The notes: generated by a model not told the origin, from the sequence alone. A DNA stretch of 5,723 nt from Candidatus Bathyarchaeota archaeon (GCA_018397055.1 JAGTQS010000076.1:1-5723); one strand, 5' to 3'; shown: positions 1 through 5,101, counted from the first letter of the stretch. Numbers and translations: made by a program.

Positions 1-377
1 TCGAGTTTCCTTTCAGCGATTACGCTCCATGTGAAAACGAAATAGCCAAACACTGAGAGAATAACGCCCACTACTTGCACGTAGGAATCATGTGTGAATC
101 TTAAGGGAAGAAGAAAACTGTTCAAAGACTGCAGAACGCCTGCAAAAACAAAAACCACGTATAATATTGACTCGGACCAGAAAAGCAACGTTCCAAACGC
201 CGCTAACCCGAGGATGATGGTTTTCGGCGGTTCTGGTTCTTCCGAAGGTTCTGTTTTTGTCAGCGTAGCGTGCGTTTTTCTTATTCTGCGGCTATTCATC
301 ATGTTGCCCAAATTTACAAGGAGGAAAACTCCTAAGCATACGCCGAGAAACGCTGCGGTAAACGTTTCTGGCAACAT
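1..377 (-). CDS. Multi-pass membrane protein, probably isoprenylcysteine methyltransferase-like (N-terminal part)
   Basis: The frame is open from ATG at 377-375 to the left edge, giving 125 complete codons without a stop; the C-terminal part lies outside the window. The visible part has a membrane helix at about residues 4-24, a basic then acidic/proline-rich linker (about 28-52, with a run of Glu and Pro), and three further hydrophobic segments at about 54-69, 71-91 and 100-120. It ends in GYFVFTWSVIAERKL. That last helix, an aromatic segment just before where the cytosolic methyltransferase motifs would begin, resembles ICMT/PEMT/NnrU-type membrane methyltransferases. The diagnostic C-terminal SAM-binding residues are not in the window, so the family call is an inference. 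A TATA-like box at 403-410 sits about 26-30 bases before the ATG, so the transcript is probably nearly leaderless. The gene is divergent from the membrane protein at 507. A plus-strand frame over the same stretch is its antisense shadow. Confidence 0.72.
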   Translation of the reverse strand, partial: MLPETFTAAFLGVCLGVFLLVNLGNMMNSRRIRKTHATLTKTEPSEEPEPPKTIILGLAAFGTLLFWSESILYVVFVFAGVLQSLNSFLLPLRFTHDSYVQVVGVILSVFGYFVFTWSVIAERKL

Positions 378-402
378 AGTAAAACATACCAGCCACGAGG
401 AA

Positions 403-410
403 ATTTATAA
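403..410 (-). promoter_or_regulatory. TATA box for the membrane protein at 377
   Basis: TTATAAAT on the minus strand is centred about 29 bases before the ATG at 377. This is the spacing expected for an archaeal TATA box driving a transcript that starts at or just before the start codon. Confidence 0.5.
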
Positions 411-479
411 TTTTTCTTGACCTTAATCGTAACTCGTTTCCAAGAATTATTATTGCTAAAACATACACCGAATTCGCAA

Positions 480-491
480 TTTATTTTTAAA
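480..491 (+). promoter_or_regulatory. TATA-like box for the membrane protein at 507
   Basis: TTTATTTTTAAA lies about 24 bases before the GTG at 507, suggesting transcription from near the start codon. The purine-rich GGGGA at 496-500 is a possible weak Shine-Dalgarno sequence if the leader is longer. Confidence 0.4.
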
Positions 492-506
492 CCGTGGGGA
501 AGATAA

Positions 507-1076
507 GTGAGAATTGTGGCGAATTTGGGGAAAGCTGCGGTAGTAACACCAGTGTACTTCTCGCTTGCTTGGACGATGCTTATAACTTATCAAACGTTTA
601 CGAAGACGGCTGTAAACTCGGTGGTTCAAGGTCTAAACCCAGTTCTTCCTGTGCTAGGCGAATGGCTGCTTCTGCGTGTGCAGCTTGTGGAGTTTATTCA
701 TGCTCTGGCTTGGATATTCGTTTTGACGTCTATGATTCCAAGTGTTCTTATCGGGAAGAAGAGAGGTGTTTTGGTTCATTTTTTCTGTACGTTGATGTTG
801 AGTCTTATGGCTTTGTCGTTTGCAGATCTTCTCGGTTTAATGTTTGGTGCGCAGGCAATACAGCAGATAAATAGTTACGCTGTGATTTTGAATAATCCGT
901 GGATTGCTGGTTTCTATTTGTCTTTGCCTTATATTTTGATGTTGGCTGTCGACTTCTACGGTAGAAAGAGGGACAAACAAAGTAGAGAAGAATTCACTGT
1001 TTCAGTTAGGGAAACGGAGGAAGCAGAGGAACCTGCACCAGCGCCTCAAGCCAGGCTACGTCCCTTTGCAACATAA
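507..1076 (+). CDS. Four-helix integral membrane protein, function unknown
   Basis: The protein has 189 residues with four clear hydrophobic segments, at about 12-31, 62-82, 88-113 and 130-151. A short basic stretch (YGRKRDKQSR) follows the last helix, then an acidic, proline/alanine-rich tail rich in Glu (EETEEAEEPAPAP). I recognise no family and see no catalytic motif. The long uninterrupted hydrophobic pattern, and the poor protein made by the overlapping frame at 494-874, show that this frame is the coding one. The start is GTG, chosen because it opens the frame just before the first helix and sits about 25 bases after a TATA-like box. The 3' end overlaps the convergent C_GCAxxG_C_C gene by 31 bases. 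The tail is the least certain part, because it could be read-through into the antisense of that gene. It is divergent from the methyltransferase-like membrane protein. Confidence 0.75.
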   Translation: MRIVANLGKAAVVTPVYFSLAWTMLITYQTFTKTAVNSVVQGLNPVLPVLGEWLLLRVQLVEFIHALAWIFVLTSMIPSVLIGKKRGVLVHFFCTLMLSLMALSFADLLGLMFGAQAIQQINSYAVILNNPWIAGFYLSLPYILMLAVDFYGRKRDKQSREEFTVSVRETEEAEEPAPAPQARLRPFAT

Positions 1077-1495
1077 TCTGCACACCAACCAACAAATTTT
1101 GGGCATACCTTCTTCCGAACTTCTTGACCGTAAAACTTTTTCCGGCCCTTTTCTGTTCGAAGGTCGCACTGCGTAAGCGTTTTGCACTGGCTACTTCCGA
1201 ATTCTTTTTCAAACTCTTTAACCATCTGCAGCACTTCATCATAAACAGCGTACCGTTTCTCCTTTTCCTCTGCCTTGTCGCATCCTCTCAGCAACCCGAT
1301 AGCCATCACCGCTCCGCTTAGGGCTCCACAAACACTTCCTGATCTTCCAACCCCGCCACCGAACCCAGTGGCGATGCGAGGAATCACGGCATTTTTCTGT
1401 GCTAATTTTTCGCTTAAAGCAATCAACACAGCTTCCGCGCAGTTATAGCCAGAATCGAACAGTCGCATAGCTTTTGATGCTGTTTTCGTCACCAT
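1046..1495 (-). CDS. C_GCAxxG_C_C family putative redox protein
   Basis: This 149-residue protein matches the C_GCAxxG_C_C family. It has GYNCAEAVL with Cys19 near the N-terminus, then the glycine-rich core GFGGGVGRSGSVCGALSGA with Cys56, then Cys104 and Cys110 in the C-x5-C pair ending CDL, and Cys131 and Cys138 near the C-terminus. Family members are small, presumed cytosolic proteins whose conserved cysteines are thought to bind a metal or Fe-S centre or to do thiol redox chemistry; no substrate is established. Length is normal for a single-domain member, so it looks complete. The ATG at 1495 puts the first motif at its usual distance from the N-terminus. An AT-rich TATA-like stretch at 1515-1527 lies about 26 bases upstream. 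The stop overlaps the end of the convergent membrane gene. Nothing nearby suggests a dedicated redox partner. Confidence 0.92.
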   Translation of the reverse strand: MVTKTASKAMRLFDSGYNCAEAVLIALSEKLAQKNAVIPRIATGFGGGVGRSGSVCGALSGAVMAIGLLRGCDKAEEKEKRYAVYDEVLQMVKEFEKEFGSSQCKTLTQCDLRTEKGRKKFYGQEVRKKVCPKFVGWCADYVAKGRSLA

Positions 1496-1514
1496 TTTTC
1501 TTTCATCTTCTAGA

Positions 1515-1527
1515 CTTTTATTTTATC
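1515..1527 (-). promoter_or_regulatory. TATA-like box for the C_GCAxxG_C_C gene
   Basis: GATAAAATAAAAG on the minus strand is centred about 26 bases before the ATG at 1495, so the message is probably leaderless or nearly so. The weak GATGAAAG just upstream of the ATG is the only Shine-Dalgarno candidate. Confidence 0.4.
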
Positions 1528-1587
1528 TACTTTACATTGCAGAATCGGTTTGTAAATTTTTCCTGTTCGGGAATTTATGTGAGAATG

Positions 1588-1594
1588 AAAAAAA
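1588..1594 (-). terminator. Oligo-T terminator after the 62-residue gene
   Basis: A run of seven T on the minus strand lies about 40 bases after the stop at 1633, in a stretch with no gene. Archaeal RNA polymerase terminates at such oligo-T runs without needing a hairpin. No stem-loop is visible. Confidence 0.35.
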
Positions 1595-1632
1595 TAGGTC
1601 GAAAGGAATAAAGCGCTCAGTTTTTAGACGCA

Positions 1633-1821
1633 CTAGTATCTGATGTAGATTTTGCCGCCGAGTTCTTCGACCACGAGTTTAAGGCTTTCTAACGCTTGAC
1701 TCATCTTGTCGTTTACCACGTTCTGCCAACCTTCGCTGCCAGCGGGCACTTTGACTTCGATGAAGTAGTTGTTTCTTATCGAGGTCTTATTCTTCAACAT
1801 CTTTCCGATAGCCTCCGACAC
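1633..1821 (-). CDS. Small hypothetical protein (62 residues)
   Basis: This is a small protein that I do not recognise. It reads as an N-terminal basic segment, a strand-like stretch (YFIEVKVPAG), an amphipathic helix of about 24 residues (about 34-56) and a final strand (GGKIYIRY). That gives a compact beta-helix-beta pattern without cysteines, membrane helices or a signal peptide. The GTG at 1821 is about 28 bases after a TATA-like box at 1848-1857, which favours it for a leaderless transcript. The alternative is ATG at 1800 (55 residues), which has GGAGG about 11 bases upstream, so translation from the ATG on a leadered message is equally possible. The gene stands alone between the C_GCAxxG_C_C gene and the next small gene, all on the same strand, each with its own promoter-like box. 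The protein-like composition and independent promoter support a real gene. Confidence 0.65.
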   Translation of the reverse strand: MSEAIGKMLKNKTSIRNNYFIEVKVPAGSEGWQNVVNDKMSQALESLKLVVEELGGKIYIRY

Positions 1822-1847
1822 ACGTTTAGAATGTGATGTTGTCTGAC

Positions 1848-1857
1848 GATATTTAAC
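1848..1857 (-). promoter_or_regulatory. TATA-like box for the 62-residue gene
   Basis: GTTAAATATC on the minus strand is centred about 30 bases before the GTG at 1821 and about 52 bases before the alternative ATG at 1800. Confidence 0.4.
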
Positions 1858-1952
1858 AAGTATGAAGTTGAAGTATGGATTGTATGTATTCGAAAGTCAG
1901 ATTCAGAATAAACAAAACAATAATGTAAGCCCCACGCTTACTACCTTTAGTC

Positions 1953-2273
1953 TTAAAGGTGAAAATGAACGACAGCCAACAAGAAATCTGGCTTGCTATG
2001 AGGAATATATTTGCTTGCCGTTTCTAAAGACATCAACTTTAGGTACGCGGGCAGGCCATAAAAAATTCCTTTGAGGCCTTCAAGACCTCTTGTTCCGATC
2101 TTAACCTCGTAAGTGATATCCTTACCTTCTTCATTAACAGAGAATTTGTGAGTTGCCCCTTCTACGCTAATCTTGGAAGAGACAACCTGCCCATCATAGA
2201 AGACTGTTTCTTCCCCAGTTTTTGGATCTAATCTAACCTCAATAATGTGATTTCCATATTTAATAATGGGCAT
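1953..2273 (-). CDS. Small beta-rich protein, C-terminus probably altered by a frameshift
   Basis: As it stands, the frame from ATG 2273 encodes 106 residues. The first 63 or so form alternating strands: MPIIKYGNHIIEV, then KTG, VFYDGQVV, then GATHKFSV and ITYEVKIG. This is the YG-HxIEV / VDG / GTHxFxV pattern of small all-beta domains found in many bacteria and archaea, with a topology reminiscent of FAIM-like domains; function is unknown. The C-terminal 35 residues do not continue the pattern. If one T is added to the six-T run at 2060-2065, the frame instead reads to KVDVFRNGKQIYSS and stops at 1996, giving 92 residues with the expected last hairpin. I therefore think the natural gene is 1996-2273. 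The start follows a good TATA box at 2301-2312, with GGGG at 2281-2284 just upstream of the ATG. No membrane helix or cysteine is present. Confidence 0.75.
   Translation of the reverse strand: MPIIKYGNHIIEVRLDPKTGEETVFYDGQVVSSKISVEGATHKFSVNEEGKDITYEVKIGTRGLEGLKGIFYGLPAYLKLMSLETASKYIPHSKPDFLLAVVHFHL
2060..2065 (-). other. Frameshift site in the small beta-rich protein (six-T run)
   Basis: On the minus strand a run of six T is read as ATT TTT TAT. One more T (or a -1 slip) moves reading into the frame that encodes WPARVPKVDV, then FRNGKQIYSS, and stops with TAG at 1998-1996. Confidence 0.6.
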
Positions 2274-2300
2274 TTTCTTTCCCCTTTATTAGTTTTGTAC

Positions 2301-2312
2301 AAAATATATAAG
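2301..2312 (-). promoter_or_regulatory. TATA box for the small beta-rich protein
   Basis: CTTATATATTTT on the minus strand is the most canonical TATA box in the window. It is centred about 33 bases before the ATG at 2273, which predicts a leader of roughly 10 bases. An A-rich GAAAAAT just upstream could be the TFB recognition element. Confidence 0.6.
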
Positions 2313-2352
2313 ATTTTTCAAAAAAGGAAAATACTTACGTTGCCTATTAAAA

Positions 2353-2420
2353 CCGAGAATTAAGTAGTTCGCAATGCTAGGTGCGGGGGGTTAGGTTTAA
2401 ATCTCGGTTTAAATTCTCGG
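2353..2420. repeat. Inverted and tandem copies of CCGAGAATT(TAAAC)
   Basis: CCGAGAATT at 2353-2361 is matched by its exact reverse complement at 2412-2420. The right copy extends on the minus strand to CCGAGAATTTAAAC (2407-2420) and is followed by a near copy, CCGAGATTTAAACC (2394-2407). The CCGAGAA plus TTTAAA arrangement resembles a TFB element followed by a TATA box, so this may be promoter DNA rather than a structural repeat. Confidence 0.6.
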
Positions 2421-2446
2421 AATTTTCGTGATTCTGGCGAGCGCAT

Positions 2447-2956
2447 TTACTTACAAACGAGTTTCCCTTTTTTCATTAAAAGCCCATCGTCGACTTCTAT
2501 GCTGGGGTTGTGCAGGACAAAATCCCAGTGTATTGACGCTTTGTTTACTCCACCCAAGTGAACATTGTTTCCTATGGCTATATGGATTGTGCGAAGGGCT
2601 TTTTCATCGTATATTCTATAGCCTGTAAGCTTCATGCCATAGTTTATTCCAATGCCAAATTCCGCTATTCTATCCTTATCGCCTTCAGCCTTACCTAACA
2701 GATTTCCAAAAACATCGTTTCCTTTTTCAGCCTTGAAACTAACAACCTTTCCTTCTCTAAAACGAAGTTTAAGGTTTTGAATGTTGTAGTCTCTGAACTC
2801 TTCAACAGCAAGTACACCATTTGCTGAAGTCTCTATTGGAGCAACATAAACTTCTCCTCCAGGGACCTCTACTCCACATTCTTTTCCGCTCGAAAAACAA
2901 TCTTCTAAGGTCCCGACTTCTACTCCAACATGCCGTTTATCAATGCTGAAGGTCAA
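2447..2956 (-). CDS. M29-family aminopeptidase, C-terminal metal-binding half (frameshifted)
   Basis: This is the catalytic half of a leucyl/thermophilic aminopeptidase of peptidase family M29, which removes N-terminal amino acids using a two-metal centre. Expected ligands are visible, numbered from TTG at 2956: Glu35 in VPGGEVYVAP, Glu99 in AEFGIGIN, Glu118 in the DEKA turn, His125 in TIHIAIG, and His143 and Asp145 in IHWDF. The short segment between His125 and His143 matches the compact archaeal-type version rather than longer bacterial ones. The TTG start is only the first start-like codon. The frame is open back to 2995 and its upstream residues (IHVYDAKGTDLTFSI) are the conserved entry to this domain. 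It therefore belongs to the same protein as the upstream frame and is not an independent gene. With one base restored the whole protein would be about 357-362 residues, normal for the family. As written, this half would not be translated without slippage. Confidence 0.85.
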   Translation of the reverse strand: MTFSIDKRHVGVEVGTLEDCFSSGKECGVEVPGGEVYVAPIETSANGVLAVEEFRDYNIQNLKLRFREGKVVSFKAEKGNDVFGNLLGKAEGDKDRIAEFGIGINYGMKLTGYRIYDEKALRTIHIAIGNNVHLGGVNKASIHWDFVLHNPSIEVDDGLLMKKGKLVCK

Positions 2957-3534
2957 ATCAGTGCCTTTCGCGTCATAAACATGAATTTGCTTTTTTCATT
3001 AAGCTTAGAGGCCAACGCGTTTCCAAATCTTCGAATCTTGCTATAATTAACATTAACCGCTTTGATGAATGATTTAAGATACTGTTCATAGTTTATGCTC
3101 ATGTATTCCATGCATTTGGCGGAGAGCAAATTTACATACAAACGAGGTTTAGCCTTTATTGCCTCTTCGACAGTGTCCCAAAACGAAATCATCGCTTTTC
3201 TGACACCTAGCGGAAACTTTTCTAAATCGTCAAACTGACTAAGCCATATTATTACGTTCGAATTTTCTAAAAGAGAACGCAAGTACTCTGGAAGAATGGC
3301 GATTTCATCTTCGCAAAGAATTTTCACATTTTTGAGAAAGATTTTTTCGTCAAACACCCACAAGTAAGGATACGCTTTCATTGCATACGATTCAAGCGTT
3401 ATATGCTCAGCCAAAGTTTTGTTATGAAGACCGCATATAACGAGCACATTGAGCTTTTCCTTCAAACATGCTATGTTTGTTACTATGGCACGCGCAGCCT
3501 GTCTTACCAACTTCTCCATGGACAATTGTATCAC
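2953..3534 (-). CDS. M29-family aminopeptidase, N-terminal half (truncated by frameshift)
   Basis: The frame encodes 193 residues, of which about the first 181 are family-like. Early strands (NVLVICGLHN) are followed by alternating helices and strands, and then by the segment ECMEYMS-like KCMEYMSINYEQYLKSFIKA, VNVNYSKI and GNALASKL. In M29 enzymes this precedes the GTDLTF motif that opens the catalytic domain. Here GTDLTF is one frame away: reading runs through a six-A stretch (2991-2996 on the plus strand) and ends 12 residues later at 2953. All metal ligands are in the other frame, so the product as written would be inactive. The GTG at 3534 sits about 30 bases after a TATA-like box; ATG at 3519 (MEKLVRQAARAI) is a good alternative and fits the family's usual N-terminus better. 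Neither has a Shine-Dalgarno sequence. The gene is followed by the small beta protein on the same strand. Confidence 0.82.
   Translation of the reverse strand: MIQLSMEKLVRQAARAIVTNIACLKEKLNVLVICGLHNKTLAEHITLESYAMKAYPYLWVFDEKIFLKNVKILCEDEIAILPEYLRSLLENSNVIIWLSQFDDLEKFPLGVRKAMISFWDTVEEAIKAKPRLYVNLLSAKCMEYMSINYEQYLKSFIKAVNVNYSKIRRFGNALASKLNEKSKFMFMTRKALI
2991..2996 (-). other. Frameshift site in the M29 aminopeptidase (six-A run)
   Basis: On the minus strand the codons are AAT GAA AAA AGC. One extra A, or a -1 slip, gives AAT GAA AAA AAG CAA ATT and joins LNEKK to QIHVYDAKGTDLTFSI, making a continuous M29 protein. No other nearby indel is needed. Confidence 0.8.
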
Positions 3535-3557
3535 TATTTTATCTAATGAGCTAACTA

Positions 3558-3570
3558 CTATTTTTAATTT
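3558..3570 (-). promoter_or_regulatory. TATA-like box for the M29 aminopeptidase
   Basis: AAATTAAAAATAG on the minus strand is centred about 30 bases before GTG 3534 and 45 bases before ATG 3519, which is compatible with a nearly leaderless message from the GTG. Confidence 0.35.
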
Positions 3571-3600
3571 GCAATAAAGAATCCATAATGAACATGAAAA

Positions 3601-3614
3601 CCGAGAATTTAAAC
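3601..3614. repeat. Right copy of the 14-base repeat CCGAGAATTTAAAC
   Basis: This is identical to the minus-strand sequence at 2407-2420, so the two copies form an inverted pair on either side of the aminopeptidase gene. It lies between that gene's promoter region and the 3' end of the tRNA. Confidence 0.6.
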
Positions 3615-3628
3615 ATCAACCACAATTT

Positions 3629-3716
3629 TGGTGCAGGGGATGGGATTCGAACCCATGAACGCCTACGCGACAGGCTCCTGAAGCCTGCGCCTTTAACCTG
3701 GCTCGGCTACCCCTGC
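3629..3716 (-). tRNA. tRNA-Leu (anticodon CAG), with encoded CCA
   Basis: The minus strand folds into a complete class II tRNA. The acceptor stem is GCAGGGG (3716-3710) pairing with CCCCTGC (3639-3633). The D arm is GCC...GGC, containing GG in its loop. The anticodon stem CAGGC/GCCTG encloses loop TTCAGGA, giving anticodon CAG, which reads CUG leucine codons. The 14-base variable region can form a CGC/GCG stem, as expected for Leu. The T arm is ATGGG/CCCAT around TTCGAAT. The discriminator base is A (3632), as leucyl-tRNA synthetases require, and CCA follows directly in the DNA (3631-3629). The mature body is 85 bases without CCA, and there is no intron. All stems pair without mismatch. A TATA-like ATTTAAGT lies about 45 bases upstream. 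The antisense strand gives a spurious open frame. Confidence 0.97.
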
Positions 3717-3756
3717 GTGTTTGTCGAGGGTTTATGGTTATTTTTTGGGAAGGTGT

Positions 3757-3766
3757 TACTTAAATC
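3757..3766 (-). promoter_or_regulatory. Possible TATA box of the tRNA-Leu gene
   Basis: GATTTAAGTA on the minus strand lies about 45 bases before the mature 5' end. This would give a short 5' leader for RNase P to remove. An alternative AT-rich stretch, AAAAAATAACC, is at about 3737-3746. Confidence 0.3.
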
Positions 3767-3842
3767 TGTGTTGCAAAAAGGTTCTTGTCGTGTGGTTTCT
3801 TAGCATGTTCCTCGACCGAATTGGGTGGAATAATTGTTATTG

Positions 3843-3850
3843 CTTAAATA
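3843..3850 (+). promoter_or_regulatory. TATA-like box for the radical SAM gene
   Basis: CTTAAATA is about 60 bases before the TTG at 3908. It predicts a leader of about 35 bases that would include the GGAG at 3894-3897, ten bases before the start. This is the only gene here with a plausible leader plus Shine-Dalgarno arrangement. Confidence 0.4.
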
Positions 3851-3907
3851 GGGAAGATTGTAGTCAATACTTTATCTGTCAACAAGCGTCACCGGAGTCT
3901 TCGTCGA

Positions 3908-5101
3908 TTGCAGTTGTCGTCACAAAAGGCGCTAAGCCTCACTCGCAGGTTTCTCTCACCAGCCACTCCGCTTCATGCGCAATGGTTCCTCACTCCACGG
4001 TGCAACTACCGATGCAGAAGTTGCGGAGTCTGGCGGGAAAAAACCAAGACATCCGAAGTGTCAGCCGAAGAGGTCAAGGCGGGGCTGGCGGCGCTAAAGA
4101 AGGTCGGCGTCGCAGAGGTTGTGCTTTCCGGCGGGAACCCGCTCTTAAGAGAAGACATAGACGAAATAATCGCGTATTCTTCTAGGCATTTCATCACAAC
4201 CGTCTACGACAACGGGAGCATGGCGGTCAAGAAAATCGACGCCTTGCGCAACGCAGACTTCGTCGCCATCTCGCTGGACACTTTGGACGAGAAGAAGAAC
4301 GACTACATGCGGGGCGTCAAGGGCGCATGGAAGAACGCAATGAACGCCATCGAAACACTCCACCGAGAAGGAATCAACGTCGGCGTGGCGCCGACGATTT
4401 CCCAGTTGAACCTCTACGGGATGAAAGACTTCACACGATATTTCACTAACCGCGGGGTTCCCGTGTGGTATGCAGTGTATTCGCACGATGATACCGACGA
4501 CTCGTTGTTCGGCATAGGCAAGAAGAATGATGAATTAGAAATTGTAGACAAGAAAGCCATGGCAAAACTTTGCGACACGTTGCTGAGCATGAAGAACGAG
4601 AGAAAGGGCATCTTCATAACCGACAAAACCCTCGAAGCGCTAAAACAATTGTTCCTAACGGGTAAAAGAACATGGAAATGCAGGGCCCTGCAGAATTTTC
4701 TCATGGTCAACCATCTCGGTCAAGTCTCTGGATGCCACTTGTACGAACCCGTCGCCAAAGTGACAGAGCTTCCAAAAGTCTGGAACAGCCAAAGATTCGA
4801 TGCTTTACGCGCAAAATACAGCGCTTGCCAAAGATGCACGTACGTCTGCTACTTGTTCTACTCGATACATAAGGGAGTTTACGGCAACCTCGAAATCCTG
4901 AAAGACCAGTTCAAAAACGCCGGATCAATTATCGCAAGAACGTATGAAACAAGACACGCCTTCGCCGAGAATTCCATGTCTGGAAGAGACAGAGAAAAAA
5001 CGCTTCTGATCGGCGGTTCAAACGCGGGCGGTTCTATGTCGTCGAGTCCAATCATGCCGTGCCATTTATCCTTGAAATACACCGCGAAAAAGACGCTGTA
5101 G
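3908..5101 (+). CDS. Radical SAM protein with SPASM-like C-terminal cysteines
   Basis: The 397-residue product is a MoaA/PqqE-type radical SAM protein. The SAM-binding [4Fe-4S] motif is Cys32-x3-Cys36-x2-Cys39 (PRCNYRCRSC). It is followed by SGGNPLL at 74-80 (the GGEP motif, with Asn replacing the usual Glu) and by the barrel strands FVAISLDTLDE and VGVAPTISQLN. A SPASM/twitch-like cysteine set follows: Cys258, GQVSGC ending at Cys276 (C-x12-G-x4-C), then Cys307-x2-Cys310-x3-Cys314. These would bind an auxiliary Fe-S cluster. Such enzymes modify peptides, proteins or small molecules by radical chemistry; the substrate here is unknown and no precursor peptide is visible. The start is TTG with GGAG ten bases upstream; no in-frame ATG occurs before the cluster. 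Residues from about 324 to the end overlap the convergent small membrane gene, and the last 30 or so (GGSNAGGSMSSS...) look like antisense read-through. Confidence 0.9.
   Translation: MQLSSQKALSLTRRFLSPATPLHAQWFLTPRCNYRCRSCGVWREKTKTSEVSAEEVKAGLAALKKVGVAEVVLSGGNPLLREDIDEIIAYSSRHFITTVYDNGSMAVKKIDALRNADFVAISLDTLDEKKNDYMRGVKGAWKNAMNAIETLHREGINVGVAPTISQLNLYGMKDFTRYFTNRGVPVWYAVYSHDDTDDSLFGIGKKNDELEIVDKKAMAKLCDTLLSMKNERKGIFITDKTLEALKQLFLTGKRTWKCRALQNFLMVNHLGQVSGCHLYEPVAKVTELPKVWNSQRFDALRAKYSACQRCTYVCYLFYSIHKGVYGNLEILKDQFKNAGSIIARTYETRHAFAENSMSGRDREKTLLIGGSNAGGSMSSSPIMPCHLSLKYTAKKTL

Noticed and set aside
94..420. Plus-strand open frame of 108 codons
   Set aside because: It is the antisense of a minus-strand membrane protein with clear helices and a well-placed TATA box; its own product has no coherent pattern.
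494..874. Plus-strand frame, 126 codons, rich in Cys and Ser
   Set aside because: It is a shadow in another frame of the four-helix membrane gene at 507. The composition comes from hydrophobic codons read out of frame.
1124..1321. Plus-strand frame of 65 codons
   Set aside because: It is antisense to the C_GCAxxG_C_C gene, whose family motifs are unambiguous.
1862..2074. Plus-strand frame of 70 codons over the end of the small beta protein
   Set aside because: It has no ribosome site and no promoter at a useful distance. It overlaps the better supported minus-strand gene and reads as low-information sequence.
2379..2420. A second, decayed tRNA
   Set aside because: The G-rich and TTTAAAT parts recall a tRNA 3' end, but on neither strand do the bases flanking the loop pair into a T arm, and no anticodon arm or acceptor partner is present.
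2394..2420. Start of a CRISPR or tandem repeat array
   Set aside because: There are only two imperfect units of about 13 bases with no spacers, and scattered single copies elsewhere.
3588..3803. Plus-strand open frame of 71 codons containing GAGDGIRTHERLRDRLLKPA
   Set aside because: It is the antisense of the tRNA-Leu gene. This GDGIRTHE-type peptide is a well-known spurious translation over tRNA genes.
3721..4486. Other open frames over the first part of the radical SAM gene, on both strands
   Set aside because: They are shadows. The radical SAM frame carries the three cluster cysteines and a continuous barrel pattern; these do not.
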